From Bacteroidales bacterium (lineage in GTDB: Bacteria; Bacteroidota; Bacteroidia; Bacteroidales; JAADJA01), in contig JAOZOC010000127.1 in assembly GCA_029933495.1 (NCBI GenBank), positions 1 through 8,239 of the forward strand: a stretch of 8,239 nt of DNA. The letters run 5' to 3'. A program made the position numbers and the translations under genes. Under the pieces are notes generated by a model. The model saw nothing but the letters and a program-made list of their open reading frames with translations. It was not told the DNA's origin and did no database searches. Below are positions 1 through 5,878 of this stretch, piece by piece (the stretch's first letter is position 1; each line of letters starts with the position of its first letter).

Positions 1-432
1 AATGTGGTTGTATTTGACGGATTAGAAGCGAAAAATGTGGAATTAACCGTAAAACTGAAGGGTGTTACCGGGAGAATGGATCAGGGTGGCGGCTTTGTAT
101 GGCGTTTCAAAGATGCCAACAACTATTATGTTGTGAGGGCTAACCCTCTTGAAGACAATGTAGTACTTTACAAAGTGAAAGACGGAAAAAGAACAGACCT
201 GCCTTTGTTGGGTAAAGGAAGGACTTACGGTGTTGATGTGGAACCTCTCGGAAACGGCTGGAACACTCTTAAGCTAACAGTTTCGGATGACCTGTTCACT
301 GTTTACCTGAACGACAAGGAACTGTTTCAGGTGAAAGATGAAACATTTAAAGATGCGGGCAAAGTCGGACTTTGGACAAAAGCAGATGCAGCGAGCTACT
401 TTGATGATTTTCAGATTGATGTAACCGAGTGA
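1..432 (+). CDS. C-terminal part of a DUF1080/laminin-G-like beta-sandwich protein (5' end outside window)
   Basis: The frame is open from the first base, so the 143 visible residues are the end of a longer protein. A GTG at position 4 could be read as a start but lies inside the coding frame and opens mid-domain, so I do not use it. Visible features are GGGFVWRF, NNYYVVRANPLEDNVVLYKV, GNGWNTLKLTV, FTVYLNDKELF and a closing GKVGLWTKADAASYFDDFQI. This run of alternating beta-strands is typical of concanavalin-A-like folds annotated as DUF1080, 3-keto-disaccharide hydrolase or family-16-like proteins, which bind or cleave carbohydrate and are usually exported. The ending (GlWtk.ds...FDdf.v) is the most diagnostic part. 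The N-terminus, any signal peptide and any catalytic residues are not visible, so enzyme activity is not established. The gene converges on the minus-strand kinase gene, with 45 bases between the two stop codons. Confidence 0.8.
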   Translation, partial: NVVVFDGLEAKNVELTVKLKGVTGRMDQGGGFVWRFKDANNYYVVRANPLEDNVVLYKVKDGKRTDLPLLGKGRTYGVDVEPLGNGWNTLKLTVSDDLFTVYLNDKELFQVKDETFKDAGKVGLWTKADAASYFDDFQIDVTE

Positions 433-460
433 TTCTGTTAAAATTGCATTCACGATAAAG

Positions 461-497
461 AGATCAGAATGAAAAGTTTATCCTTTCCTTCTGATCT
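461..497. terminator. Hairpin between convergent genes, possible bidirectional terminator
   Basis: The arms AGATCAGAA (461-469) and TTCTGATCT (489-497) are perfectly complementary over 9 bp. Inside them GAAA (471-474) can pair with TTTC (484-487) across a single mismatch, leaving a loop of about 9 bases. The hairpin spans the stop codon of the minus-strand kinase gene and lies just after the stop of the + strand gene. There is no strong T-run on either side (CTTTAT on the minus strand), so a classical intrinsic terminator is not proven. The position between two converging 3' ends is the main support. Confidence 0.45.
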
Positions 498-1623
498 TAA
501 CCTGAAAAGTTCCGGGAATACTATCTTCTGAGACAAGGACAAGGTATCCTCCACCACCGGCACCGGACAACTTCCAGCCGAGTGCCTTATCTTTTACAGA
601 TTCGAGAGTTGTTAATATATTTTTATTAACCATATTTGGAAACATTTTGATCTGGGCTTCAAAAGATTCCCTGAAATGTTTTCCAAATGAAATAGCATCC
701 ATTTTTATTATAGCATCCCACGCTTTGTCTGTTGCATCAGCGAGTACCTTTGCATTTTCCCTGTTGATATTTGTGTCGGCCAATACATCATAATCGTATT
801 GCCTTGGCGATAAAGGCAGAAAATGAAGATGTCTTTCTATCCAGTCGAGAATATCATCATCATTAATACTTTCAATAGACTCGGGCCAGTATTTCCCTTC
901 ATAATACATTTTATTAAGTCCGGGAAAGACTATACCAATGGAATCCTGTGAGCCGCTTATCTCTGTTTTACCCGGAGGATTTTCATAGCTGAAAAGCAAT
1001 TTTGCAAGCTTCTCCGGATCATCATCCGGGATGCGGTAACCCCAGATCTCAATTGCTTTTGCCCTTGTGCTTGACGACATCCCGCTTCTGTTGTTAAATT
1101 CACGTTCCGGTTCGATGGAAATGGCAATTACAGAGCCCGGATAGTATTTTGACACATAGGGCTGATCGAGCCAACCACCGGCAAGATCGAGGCGATAGGG
1201 AATTTTGTTAGTCGAACGAATACCGGTTGTTGACCTTTCGGGAAGGCCTTCTTTCGGGATGCGTTTACTTGTGACATATTCAATCCCATAATGGTCGCAA
1301 AGCACTTTCTTGCTGTCACTGTCGCCGTCTTCATTCACAAATAAAATATCAGGTTTGAGAACCTTTATATCCTCTTCAAAATCAAGAATCCCGCTACCAC
1401 TGTTAATCCAGGCATCTTTTACAAACTTTAGTGATCTGACTATATATAGTCTCTCATCCTCCGAATATACTGTCCTTCTGTTTTTAAGATCAAATATTGT
1501 CTTATCAGCACCAAGTCCGACATACAAATCACCAAATTGTGAAGCCTCTTCAAAAAATGCGACGTGGCCGCTATGAAGCATATCAAAACATCCGCTCACT
1601 AAAACCTTTTTCCTTTTTACCAT
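478..1623 (-). CDS. Fused cytidylyltransferase-like / GHMP sugar kinase, substrate unknown
   Basis: The 381-residue protein has two domains. Residues 1-135 form a cytidylyltransferase-like Rossmann domain, with VLVSGCFDMLHSGH carrying the HxGH nucleotide-binding motif (H17-H20), GLGADKT near 37-42, and ERSTTGIR (129-136) resembling the family's RxxxxSTT segment. Residues 140-381 form a GHMP-kinase domain: YRLDLAGGWLDQP (143-155) as substrate motif 1, RSGMSSST (179-186) as a variant of the ATP-loop motif, and KLSGAGGGGY (351-360) as motif 3. Such a fusion would phosphorylate a sugar and then join it to a nucleotide for glycan or LPS assembly in the cytoplasm. The actual sugar is not readable. 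I chose ATG at 1623 because the longer frame to 1740 adds 39 low-complexity residues across a structured intergenic element and a promoter-like box. From memory, very similar full-length proteins occur in Bacteroides, annotated only as cytidyltransferase. Confidence 0.85.
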   Translation of the reverse strand: MVKRKKVLVSGCFDMLHSGHVAFFEEASQFGDLYVGLGADKTIFDLKNRRTVYSEDERLYIVRSLKFVKDAWINSGSGILDFEEDIKVLKPDILFVNEDGDSDSKKVLCDHYGIEYVTSKRIPKEGLPERSTTGIRSTNKIPYRLDLAGGWLDQPYVSKYYPGSVIAISIEPEREFNNRSGMSSSTRAKAIEIWGYRIPDDDPEKLAKLLFSYENPPGKTEISGSQDSIGIVFPGLNKMYYEGKYWPESIESINDDDILDWIERHLHFLPLSPRQYDYDVLADTNINRENAKVLADATDKAWDAIIKMDAISFGKHFRESFEAQIKMFPNMVNKNILTTLESVKDKALGWKLSGAGGGGYLVLVSEDSIPGTFQVKIRRKG

Positions 1624-1648
1624 ATCAGTTATGTTGTATTGCTGATGG

Positions 1649-1656
1649 CAAAAATA
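1649..1656 (-). promoter_or_regulatory. Possible -7 box for the kinase gene
   Basis: The minus strand reads TATTTTTG, an exact fit to the Bacteroidota -7 consensus TAnnTTTG, and ends 25 bases before the ATG at 1623. The expected transcript start would leave a leader of roughly 20 bases. The -33 element is poor: the best candidate is TTC at 1680-1678, 21 bases upstream. The surroundings are A/T-rich, so a chance match is possible. Confidence 0.35.
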
Positions 1657-1711
1657 AAAAATGTTTGCAGGGTTATTGAAAAAAAATAGACAGGATGTTA
1701 AATTATCAAAT

Positions 1712-1775
1712 AAAAAAAGCAGCGGGTGGACTTTAACCACCTCCCTGTTGAAAGGGGGAACGGCCTGTCGCTGCT
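1712..1775 (-). ncRNA. Three-way-junction RNA-like element with trailing T7, leader or repeat element
   Basis: Read on the minus strand, AGCAGCG (1775-1769) pairs perfectly with CGCTGCT (1724-1718). Inside this closing stem are two hairpins. One is TCCC (1759-1756) with GGGA (1745-1742). The other is GGTGG (1741-1737) with CCACC (1729-1725), enclosing TTAAAGT. The 3' arm runs directly into seven T residues (1718-1712), as in an intrinsic terminator. It lies about 90 bases upstream of the kinase ATG and in the same orientation. It could be an attenuator or other cis-regulatory leader of the kinase gene, the end of a small RNA, or one copy of a dispersed palindromic element. I do not match it to a named riboswitch class. 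The pairing is seen in the sequence; the role is inference. Confidence 0.4.
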
Positions 1776-1795
1776 ATGCTTTTCTATTTGAAAAT

Positions 1796-1821
1796 AAAAA
1801 AAGTCGTTATTAGATAACGGC
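1796..1821 (-). terminator. Short hairpin with T7, terminator-like on the minus strand
   Basis: On the minus strand CGTTAT (1819-1814), CTA, ATAACG (1810-1805) form a 6-bp stem with a 3-base loop. One mismatch and one further G-C pair (1821/1803) follow, then seven T residues (1802-1796) and a second T4. This is a compact intrinsic-terminator shape. No minus-strand gene is visible directly upstream of it; the lipoprotein gene on that side runs the opposite way. It may therefore end an antisense or small RNA, or stop readthrough toward the kinase gene. Confidence 0.4.
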
Positions 1822-1899
1822 CCAAAATTAAAATGAAAAACAAACGTTATATTGGTAAAATCAGGAAAGTTTCAACAAGCCAATGTGAATAAAATTATT

Positions 1900-1907
1900 T
1901 AACTTTG
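1900..1907 (+). promoter_or_regulatory. -7 box for the lipoprotein gene
   Basis: TAACTTTG matches the Bacteroidota -7 consensus TAnnTTTG exactly. A transcript start would fall near 1914, giving a leader of about 50 bases to the ATG at 1964. The -33 region lacks a good TTTG or TTG at the usual distance, so the match rests on the -7 box and position. It argues against the upstream GTG at 1907, which overlaps the box. Confidence 0.45.
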
Positions 1908-1963
1908 TGGTGTATGGAACATTAAACTGTATTTATCGTACAATCACTAAATTTGACAGAAGA

Positions 1964-2587
1964 ATGAAATTTATAAGATACTCATTATTAAGTTTAATCA
2001 TATCAATACTCCTTTCGTTACCCTCCTGTGGACCGAAGTCAGTTGAATCGGATCCTATAGACATGCGGCCTTCATCGAAAGCCTGGATACCGTTCTACGG
2101 TCTTGAATATATTGTGTATAAAAATGATACAGGTACAATGATTTTTAAAGGGCAAGGGCGCAACTCATATTACGAAAATAAAAGATATATGACAGATGCA
2201 AGCGGTTTCTTTTCTTCACAGAAGGATTATTATGCCGATTTTGAACGGGAGGAACTTACTTTTGAATCAGACCAAACATCATATATAATTTCATATAAAC
2301 TGGAAAGTGATAAAGGAGATATTGGAGACTGGGACTATCTGTATGTAAAAATGATAGACGGCACATATTATAGTAACGAACTAAAAATGATAACATACAC
2401 CAACAGCGACTATGACTTCGGCCAGATATATAGTTATAAAAAATCTGTAACCCTGAACGGAGTTGTTTTTGATAGTGTCTATTTCATAAAACAAAGTTCA
2501 CGCCCAATGGAGCTGTACTATACAAAAAAAGATGGAGTAATTGCGTTTAAACTGAATGCACAGGAATTGTGGACTATTGATAAGTAA
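1964..2587 (+). CDS. Lipoprotein of unknown function
   Basis: The 207-residue protein opens with a clear lipoprotein signal: MKFIRY, a hydrophobic core (residues 8-19) and lipobox LPSC with the acylated cysteine at position 22. The mature protein would be anchored in a membrane, probably facing the periplasm or outer-membrane leaflet. After the cysteine the chain is rich in Tyr, Asp, Lys and beta-strand-like segments. Near the end, SVTLNGVVFDSVYFIKQ is followed by MELYYTKKDGVIAFKLN and ELWTI; this layout resembles many small exported Bacteroidota proteins of unknown role. I recognise no catalytic motif. I chose ATG 1964 over the in-frame GTG at 1907 because it gives a proper signal peptide and because the earlier start overlaps the -7 box. 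The gene appears monocistronic: the next gene is on the opposite strand and converges. Confidence 0.8.
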   Translation: MKFIRYSLLSLIISILLSLPSCGPKSVESDPIDMRPSSKAWIPFYGLEYIVYKNDTGTMIFKGQGRNSYYENKRYMTDASGFFSSQKDYYADFEREELTFESDQTSYIISYKLESDKGDIGDWDYLYVKMIDGTYYSNELKMITYTNSDYDFGQIYSYKKSVTLNGVVFDSVYFIKQSSRPMELYYTKKDGVIAFKLNAQELWTIDK

Positions 2588-2793
2588 TAATCTAACATCT
2601 CCACTACCTTAAAAGCTAAAAAAGTCAGAGTAGCGAAGTATTTATGGGTGTCACCAATAACAGCCCGTTACATTAAATATTTGCAATTATTTCAAAATCA
2701 AATCTCCTCAGTCAATTCTAAAAATCTTTTGTACGGAATTGCAGCAAGACTTTCGGCATGAAGTGCAACGTTTGCCTGGCTGATAATAGAAAC
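2588..2793. other. Intergenic region between convergent lipoprotein and ABC genes
   Basis: The 206 bases separate two convergent 3' ends. The left half (2588-2697) shows no gene and no convincing terminator hairpin with a T-run. The right half (2698-2793) carries the coding-like remnant listed separately. Confidence 0.6.
2698..2793 (-). pseudogene. Possible remnant: 31 in-frame codons after the ABC stop
   Basis: Directly after the TAA of the ABC exporter gene, the same frame stays open for 31 codons to a TGA at 2700-2698. The translation contains SQANVALHAESLAAIPYK followed by RFLELTEEI. It has the amphipathic, Ala/Leu/Glu-rich look of a natural C-terminal helix rather than translated AT-rich spacer. 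There is no ATG and no plausible independent start. The exporter itself ends at a normal length for its family, so this is unlikely to be its missing tail. It could be what is left of a deleted downstream gene, or chance. I do not recognise the parent protein. Confidence 0.3.
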
Positions 2794-4638
2794 TTATGAA
2801 GCAAATGACTGTAAGTCGTAGAGCTTTTTGTAAACCCCGCTTTGCTTTAATAGCTCAGAATGTGTTCCTCTTTCAACCAACCTGCCTTTATCAATAACGA
2901 CAATTTCATCGGCAAACCGGATTGTTGACAATCTGTGAGCAATAACTATGGAAGTGCGGTTAACGAGAAGTTTCATCAGAGCATCCTGCACCAGCCTTTC
3001 CGATTCGGTGTCGAGTGATGAGGTTGCCTCATCAAAAATCAGAATTTGCGGATTTTTCAATACAGCCCTGGCAATACTCAACCTTTGCCTTTGACCTCCT
3101 GAGAGTTTTGTGCCACGGTCGCCAATAGTTGCCTGATAACCATTATCCATGCTAACAATAAATTCATGTGCATTAGCTATTTTAGCAGCCTCAACAACAT
3201 CTTCTTCTGTGGTATCCTCCATGCCAAATGCTATATTATTGAAAACAGTATCGTTAAATAATATTGACTCCTGAGTAACAATTCCCATCATATTCCTGAT
3301 ATCAGAAATTACATAATCTTTAATGTTCACTCCATCTATTAGCAATTCTCCTTTTGTGCAGTCATAAAAACGCGGCAACAGATCAACCATTGTTGATTTC
3401 CCCCCTCCTGATGCACCAACAATTGCAATAGTTTTCCCCTTTTCTATTTTCAGGTTAATATTTTTCAGAACATCATCATTATCATACTTAAAACTCAAAT
3501 CACTATATTCAATATCACTTAAAAACTCGTTTAGCTGTTTAGCATCAGGTTTTTCTTCAATAACCTCCGGTGCATTTAGAACCTGCTGAATCCTTTCAAC
3601 AGATGCCGACCCTTTCTGAATATTATAGACAGCCTGTGTAATACTCTTTGAAGGTGGGATAAGTTGTGAAAAAATTCCTAGATAAACTATAAAGACCGAT
3701 CCGCTAAGCGAAGAATCAGAGCTTAAGACAATACGCCCTCCATACCATACAACAATTACCATAACAATTGCCCCGAGAAACTCACTCATTGGAGATGCCA
3801 GATCGCGCTTGCGATATAATCTCGTCATTATTTTCGTATATTCCCAGTTTGTTTTATGAAATCGTTTATTCACATAATCAATGGCATTAAAGGCTTTGAT
3901 AATTCTAAGTCCTGAAATAGTCTCTTCAATTAGAGAGAGAATGACGCCCATTTTTTTCTGCCCTTTTTCAGATGTCCTTTTCAGGCTTTTACCAATCCTG
4001 CCAATCAGGAATCCACTAACCGGTAGCAATATCAGGACAAAGAGTGTTAAGGAAGGGCTGATAATAAACAGAGTAATCAGAAATGATAAAATAGTTATCG
4101 GCTCCCGGAAAATCATCTCGAGCGAGGTCATAATCGACCATTCCACCTCCTGGACATCCGTTGTCATTCGTGCCATAATATCACCCTTACGCTGCTCGGA
4201 AAAATAGGAAAGTGGCAAAATCAAAATTTTATAATAAAGATCATTCCTTAAATCTTTAACAACTCCGTTCCGCACTACAGCAAGGAAAAACATTGCGAGA
4301 TAGCGAAATAAGTTCTTCAGAAAAAACAAAACTACTATTGCAATAGAAATATATAAAAGAGCCTTTTGCTGCCCGTAAGTATTTATTATGTCATTTATCT
4401 GATAATAAAAACTATCTTTAATCAGACCCATATCAAAAGTAAGAAAGGCCTTAAGTGTAAGCGGTTCAGGAGTGCTTACTACGGCTTCAGTCTGATTAAA
4501 AAGTATATCAAGTACTGGTATAAAAAAAGCAAAAGAAGCCAATGAAAACAGTACACTGAAAATATTAAACAACACACTAATTGTTGCAATAACCCAGTAA
4601 GGAATAGCGTACTTTAATATCTTCAGCAGATTTTTCAC
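2794..4638 (-). CDS. MsbA-type ABC exporter (fused permease and ATPase)
   Basis: The 614-residue half-transporter has an ABC type-1 membrane domain (about 15-335, six hydrophobic segments) followed by a complete nucleotide-binding domain. The ATPase motifs are intact: Walker A GASGGGKST (408-416), Q-loop VTQES (Q456), signature LSGGQ (512-516), Walker B ILIFDE (D536, E537) and H-loop AHRLST (H568). The protein would act as a homodimer in the inner membrane, exporting a lipid or other hydrophobic substrate. MsbA itself flips lipid A core, but peptide and drug exporters share this architecture, so the substrate is not fixed. It is slightly longer than typical MsbA (about 580), mainly through an insertion at 48-90 after the first membrane segment. 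The start is GTG; MKNLLKILKYAIPY fits the usual family N-terminus and no in-frame ATG follows for about 70 codons. It lies 14 bases after the small DUF5808-like gene. Confidence 0.93.
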   Translation of the reverse strand: MKNLLKILKYAIPYWVIATISVLFNIFSVLFSLASFAFFIPVLDILFNQTEAVVSTPEPLTLKAFLTFDMGLIKDSFYYQINDIINTYGQQKALLYISIAIVVLFFLKNLFRYLAMFFLAVVRNGVVKDLRNDLYYKILILPLSYFSEQRKGDIMARMTTDVQEVEWSIMTSLEMIFREPITILSFLITLFIISPSLTLFVLILLPVSGFLIGRIGKSLKRTSEKGQKKMGVILSLIEETISGLRIIKAFNAIDYVNKRFHKTNWEYTKIMTRLYRKRDLASPMSEFLGAIVMVIVVWYGGRIVLSSDSSLSGSVFIVYLGIFSQLIPPSKSITQAVYNIQKGSASVERIQQVLNAPEVIEEKPDAKQLNEFLSDIEYSDLSFKYDNDDVLKNINLKIEKGKTIAIVGASGGGKSTMVDLLPRFYDCTKGELLIDGVNIKDYVISDIRNMMGIVTQESILFNDTVFNNIAFGMEDTTEEDVVEAAKIANAHEFIVSMDNGYQATIGDRGTKLSGGQRQRLSIARAVLKNPQILIFDEATSSLDTESERLVQDALMKLLVNRTSIVIAHRLSTIRFADEIVVIDKGRLVERGTHSELLKQSGVYKKLYDLQSFAS

Positions 4639-4643
4639 AGCCG

Positions 4644-4675
4644 CAAAGATATTTATAAATATTGAGATCCTACAA
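4644..4675 (-). promoter_or_regulatory. Promoter for the ABC gene inside the preceding gene's end
   Basis: On the minus strand TTG (4675-4673), a 21-base spacer and TATCTTTG (4651-4644) match the Bacteroidota TTG / TAnnTTTG promoter at normal spacing. The TTG and most of the spacer lie in the 3' end of the DUF5808-like gene. Only five bases separate the box from the GTG start of the ABC gene, so a transcript would begin at or beside the start codon. Confidence 0.5.
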
Positions 4676-4865
4676 GAATCAGAATAATTGCAATTACCAA
4701 TAAGTATGTATACGGACTTGCAAAGTTCAAAGTCATCCCCATAGCCGGATTCAATTTAGGAACTATTAACCTTGGGTCTTTGCGATTGAAATAAAAAGGG
4801 CCTTTCCAATAATCAGAATTTCTGCTCATTGCGTCCAGAATTTGTTTGTTAGGTTTCTTTTTCAT
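4653..4865 (-). CDS. Small DUF5808-like protein with one C-terminal membrane segment
   Basis: The 70-residue protein has a hydrophilic first half containing DYWKGPFYFNRKDPRLIVPK (19-38), then a short linker with MGMTLNFASP. It finishes with one hydrophobic span (about residues 52-67) and a very short tail. The pattern W-x-G-x-F-Y-x-N-x-x-D-P-R-x-x-V-P-K followed by G-x-T-x-N-F-A-x-P is what I associate with DUF5808, a short domain often found at the end of SdpI/DUF1648 membrane proteins. Here it stands alone. No catalytic residues can be proposed. The start ATG at 4865 is preceded by an A/T-rich stretch with no clear Shine-Dalgarno sequence. The ABC gene follows 14 bases after the stop on the same strand, so the two are probably cotranscribed at least in part, although the ABC gene also seems to have its own promoter. 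Confidence 0.7.
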   Translation of the reverse strand: MKKKPNKQILDAMSRNSDYWKGPFYFNRKDPRLIVPKLNPAMGMTLNFASPYTYLLVIAIILILVGSQYL

Positions 4866-4929
4866 CTTTTTAAAAATTTTAATTTAATAAACTGCATTTC
4901 TTAACTTCTATTTTTCACAAATTCACTTT

Positions 4930-4941
4930 CGATAGCTATCG
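4930..4941. repeat. Perfect 12-bp palindrome CGATAGCTATCG
   Basis: CGATAGCTATCG is fully self-complementary. As + strand RNA it could extend by U-G/U-G/U-A pairs (4927-4929 with 4942-4944) around an AGCU loop. It sits in the 116-base gap between two minus-strand genes, about 65 bases upstream of the DUF5808-like ATG. It may be an operator, a weak terminator or part of a dispersed palindrome. No T-run follows on either strand. The rest of the gap shows nothing else convincing. Confidence 0.4.
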
Positions 4942-4981
4942 GGATTACTCTATAATCATGCTCCTGGCAATTGAAATAAAA

Positions 4982-5878
4982 CTAATAATCATCATATTTG
5001 AGGTTTGGGAGGCTAATAGTTATATCCTTGCCGGTTAGAGAGTCAGTATTCATTCTTAATGTATATACACTTGCTGAATAGATTAAATTTTGCAATACTA
5101 ATTCCTTATCAGTAATACTAACATCTAATATTCGTGCATATTCTTTATATTTTTGAATTTCAGGTCTCATTAGACTTTCAGGAATTTCATATATAGGCCG
5201 ATTCTCGATGACAATTTCCTTTTCAATTTTTCGAAAAATAAAATGATTATTATCCTTTAGGATAATACCCTTCCATCGCCAATATTTTGCAGGGACTATT
5301 GTTGTGTTTTTTGCATTATTAATGAGCTGAGGAAACTGCTTTTGAAGTTGATTGCCAAAATTTCTTTTACTATATGCCCTTAATAAATAGTAGGTTATGA
5401 TTGCAAAAACATTTAGGACAAAAACCAGAAATGGAACTTTCTCACCTAAAAGATAAAATTCGATACTCATTACCAAAAATACCAATGAAATTACGGGATC
5501 AAATTCATAAATAAGATCAAGTTCAATTTTTTTCTTTTTAAAAGGATAAAACAACATTGTTCCGAAACTATTGAAAATGTCAACAAGTAAATGACTTAAT
5601 ATACCCATCAGTGCAAAGAACCAAAAGTCTATAAATGCCTGGTTGAAAAAAAATATTTTAAAAAAAATAGCAATAATGAGAGCGTATATAGGTGAAAGAA
5701 ATAATGAATGAGTAACCGTTCTGTGCTGGATTAAATACTTAACTGTACCCGGTCTGGCAAGAATTCCATCAAAATCCGGCATAATACTTCCTAATACAGT
5801 GATCCCAATAATTACAGGATCATCAGATACAGATAATCCGATTGCTGTTCCAATTAGTAGATGATCTATTAATATCAT
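4982..5878 (-). CDS. YdjM/YfhP-like membrane-bound metal-dependent hydrolase homologue (paralogue B)
   Basis: The 298-residue protein has the hallmarks of the YdjM/YfhP (DUF457) family of membrane-bound predicted metal-dependent hydrolases. These are D5-H6 at the N-terminus, PDFDG (34-38), HRTVTHS (52-58), SHLLVD (95-100) and NSFGT (103-107), each holding Asp or His suited to metal binding. Hydrophobic spans lie near 22-33, 59-77, 85-102, 128-145 and 148-166. A C-terminal soluble domain (about 170-298) contains PAKYWRWKGI (196-205), a feature shared with YfhP-type proteins. The substrate is unknown for the family. Its ATG overlaps the stop of the upstream gene as ATGA (5878-5875), which implies translational coupling. 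It is a divergent paralogue of the partial gene ending at 7355 but retains the putative metal ligands. The coding region is markedly A/T-rich. Confidence 0.85.
   Translation of the reverse strand: MILIDHLLIGTAIGLSVSDDPVIIGITVLGSIMPDFDGILARPGTVKYLIQHRTVTHSLFLSPIYALIIAIFFKIFFFNQAFIDFWFFALMGILSHLLVDIFNSFGTMLFYPFKKKKIELDLIYEFDPVISLVFLVMSIEFYLLGEKVPFLVFVLNVFAIITYYLLRAYSKRNFGNQLQKQFPQLINNAKNTTIVPAKYWRWKGIILKDNNHFIFRKIEKEIVIENRPIYEIPESLMRPEIQKYKEYARILDVSITDKELVLQNLIYSASVYTLRMNTDSLTGKDITISLPNLKYDDY

Larger units (their letters stand above)
1624..1963. other. Divergent intergenic region between kinase and lipoprotein genes
   Basis: These 340 bases separate the starts of two divergent genes. They hold a possible kinase promoter, the three-way-junction element, the T7-tailed hairpin and the lipoprotein promoter box. 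A further TAnnTTTG match on the minus strand (TAATTTTG, 1830-1823) has no matching -33 element. I see no protein-coding frame that looks real here; open frames crossing it are short and low-complexity. Confidence 0.6.

Noticed and set aside
1128..1679. Other open frames on both strands within and upstream of the kinase gene
   Set aside because: They overlap a well-supported enzyme gene and show no family resemblance; treated as shadows.
1624..1740. N-terminal extension of the kinase frame up to 1740
   Set aside because: The 39 extra residues are Phe/Asn-rich and low-complexity, cross a structured element and a promoter-like box, and precede the normal start of the nucleotidyltransferase domain at MVKRKKVLVSG.
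1823..1830. TAATTTTG on the minus strand as a promoter of a kinase leader RNA
   Set aside because: The -7 box fits but there is no -33 element at 17-23 bases, and the predicted start would fall inside the 1803-1821 hairpin.
1907..1963. Upstream GTG start for the lipoprotein
   Set aside because: It overlaps the TAACTTTG box and would bury the lipoprotein signal peptide 19 residues inside the protein.
3881..4207. 108-codon + strand open frame opposite the ABC gene
   Set aside because: It is antisense to conserved exporter sequence and its translation resembles no protein.
4918..4925. TGAATTTG on the minus strand as a promoter of the DUF5808-like gene
   Set aside because: It has one mismatch to TAnnTTTG and no TTG at the right distance, so support is too weak to annotate.
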